Positions 62,812-64,000 of a DNA stretch of 64,000 nt are shown piece after piece. The notes beneath the pieces are model-generated. The model saw only the letters and a list, made by a program, of their open reading frames with translations, was not told where the DNA came from and searched no databases. How positions within the stretch are numbered: position 1 is the first letter of the stretch; every line of letters begins with the position of its first letter. Origin of the DNA: Blastomussa wellsi (Eukaryota; Cnidaria; Anthozoa; Scleractinia; Plerogyridae). Where the stretch lies: contig OX393563.1 of NCBI GenBank assembly GCA_947652115.1, forward strand, positions 30,993,929-31,057,928, in the 5' to 3' direction. Both the position numbers and the translations under genes were made by a program.

Positions 62812-64000
62812 AGATGGCTCCGTAGTTATTCCGAGCGAAATCGTCATTGCCAAACTTTGCTTCAACTTTTTCGGCTTTGGCACGGTGGCAATGAAACTTT
62901 GGGAAATTTTTTCCTATAATTCAGTAATAATATAATTATGTATGATTTAACTGATGAAAAATATTTTTAATGTTATTGACATTTTCATGGACCTACCTTC
63001 TTGAAAAAAATCGCATCCAGCAAAAAATTTTGCTGATAAATTTTTATTAAATTTCTAGAATCAGCGTGTATTAACTTAATACATATCATAGCCAAGTTTG
63101 AAGAAAATCGTTGGAGCAGAATTGCGAAAATCTTATAGTCTCTTATATTCAGCTTTATCAATGGTCGAATTTATGCTAGAGACGAATTAGCCGTGTGAGA
63201 CAGGTAAATCGTCTTAGTATAAATGCGGTGTTGAGACTGTTAAGGCCCGTTTACACAGGCGATTTTTGCAGCGATTTAAGCGGCAATTTTTGCGGCGATT
63301 CCAAATAGCCCATGTAAACTAGCAGCGATTTCCTGGCAACTTCTTGTCGATTTTGTTACGATTTTAGGAGCTTTTTTCAGTGACTAGCACGGAGCGCATG
63401 CGATGTTAAATATATTAAGCACGATGGCACCGTGTCTCCAATTGTGCAACATTGTTGCAAATAAAAATGTAACATAGAAATGGACGTAGAGACGACTCAA
63501 AACACGTCGAGAGCGAAAAATTTGGGTTAAGCCGTGGATTTCGACGTGGCAAGTAGGCGGTGCATTTCATCGTTTACTTAAAGATCTCGAAGGAGCTTTC
63601 TCCTTTTTGGCGACTTTTTTGAAGTTTTTTTACAAGCAACGTTTGTGACATTCATGCGATAGAAATATGACAAAAAACTGGGGTACAGTTTTCGAAAAAT
63701 GTTGTAAAATGCAACTTTGAAGGTCTGAAGAGGTTAACGACCATTTTATAATGTTTACAGAACTAACGAATACTTTTTAACAGTTTGGACGATCGACAAT
63801 CTTCTTGGCACTCTGGCTTAGCAAGCATTGGCGAGGCTTCTCACCGAAATTTGGTTCGTGGCTCGTTTCGTCAAAGAGCATCAAGTATATAAGATAAGAT
63901 TTCCGCAAATTTTTTTGCTAGATGCGATTTTTTTCAAGAAGGTATATCCATGAAAACGCCAATAACATTAAAAATATTTTTCATCGTTTAAATCAAATAT
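62812..64000. mobile_element. Inverted-repeat element running off the right edge
   Basis: The left part repeats 57001-57115. Beyond it, 62940-63035 (ATATTTTTAATGTTATTG and TTCTTGAAAAAAATCGCATC) is inverted at 63910-63993 (GATGCGATTTTTTTCAAGAA and CAATAACATTAAAAATATTT). The outer end of the right arm must lie past 64000. Inside is GGCCCGTTTACACAGGCGAT with GCGATTTTTGC-type repeats, possibly a second small element. The final exon of gene D is not in this stretch. Confidence 0.6.

Noticed and set aside
1..64000. CRISPR array, operon or bacterial gene cluster
   Set aside because: No regularly spaced direct repeats are seen, genes have spliceosomal introns, and repeats are eukaryotic mobile elements.

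Overview
The window is nuclear DNA from an animal, most likely an anthozoan cnidarian such as a stony coral. Genes are split by spliceosomal introns with GT...AG borders. Noncoding DNA is AT-rich and full of tRNA-derived SINEs, fold-back and MITE-like DNA elements, a Penelope-like fragment, a LINE fragment and a complete Ty3/gypsy retrotransposon. The coding content is an orthopedia-type homeobox gene, a BTB-BACK-Kelch gene and three paralogous membrane-anchored DUF885 genes. The cnidarian assignment is inference; no species is claimed.

Layout. (1) 1-19.8 kb is gene-poor. It holds the first two coding exons of an orthopedia-like homeobox gene on the minus strand (4706-5423). Its remaining exons must lie off the left edge. 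(2) 19.85-27.46 kb: DUF885 gene A, minus strand, five exons, complete. (3) 27.5-31.6 kb: intergenic DNA made largely of SINEs and hairpin elements. (4) 31.57-36.13 kb: an intact Ty3/gypsy element with one gag-pol reading frame and two short LTRs identical over 154 bp. (5) 36.67-38.43 kb: a BTB-BACK-Kelch gene, minus strand, whose two exons do not join in frame. (6) 38.52-50.56 kb: DUF885 gene C, plus strand, nine exons, complete, head-to-head with the Kelch gene. (7) 53.50 kb to the right edge: DUF885 gene D, plus strand, eight exons visible; the last exon is outside the window.

The DUF885 proteins share one design: a short cytoplasmic tail, one transmembrane anchor near the N-terminus, then a large extracytoplasmic domain carrying HEARPGHH and an EGWALY segment, which look like zinc-peptidase motifs. 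Gene A keeps four introns. Genes C and D use many more, at matching positions. Most of the gene length is intron, and the introns are where most of the mobile elements sit. I see no operon, CRISPR array or RNA gene.
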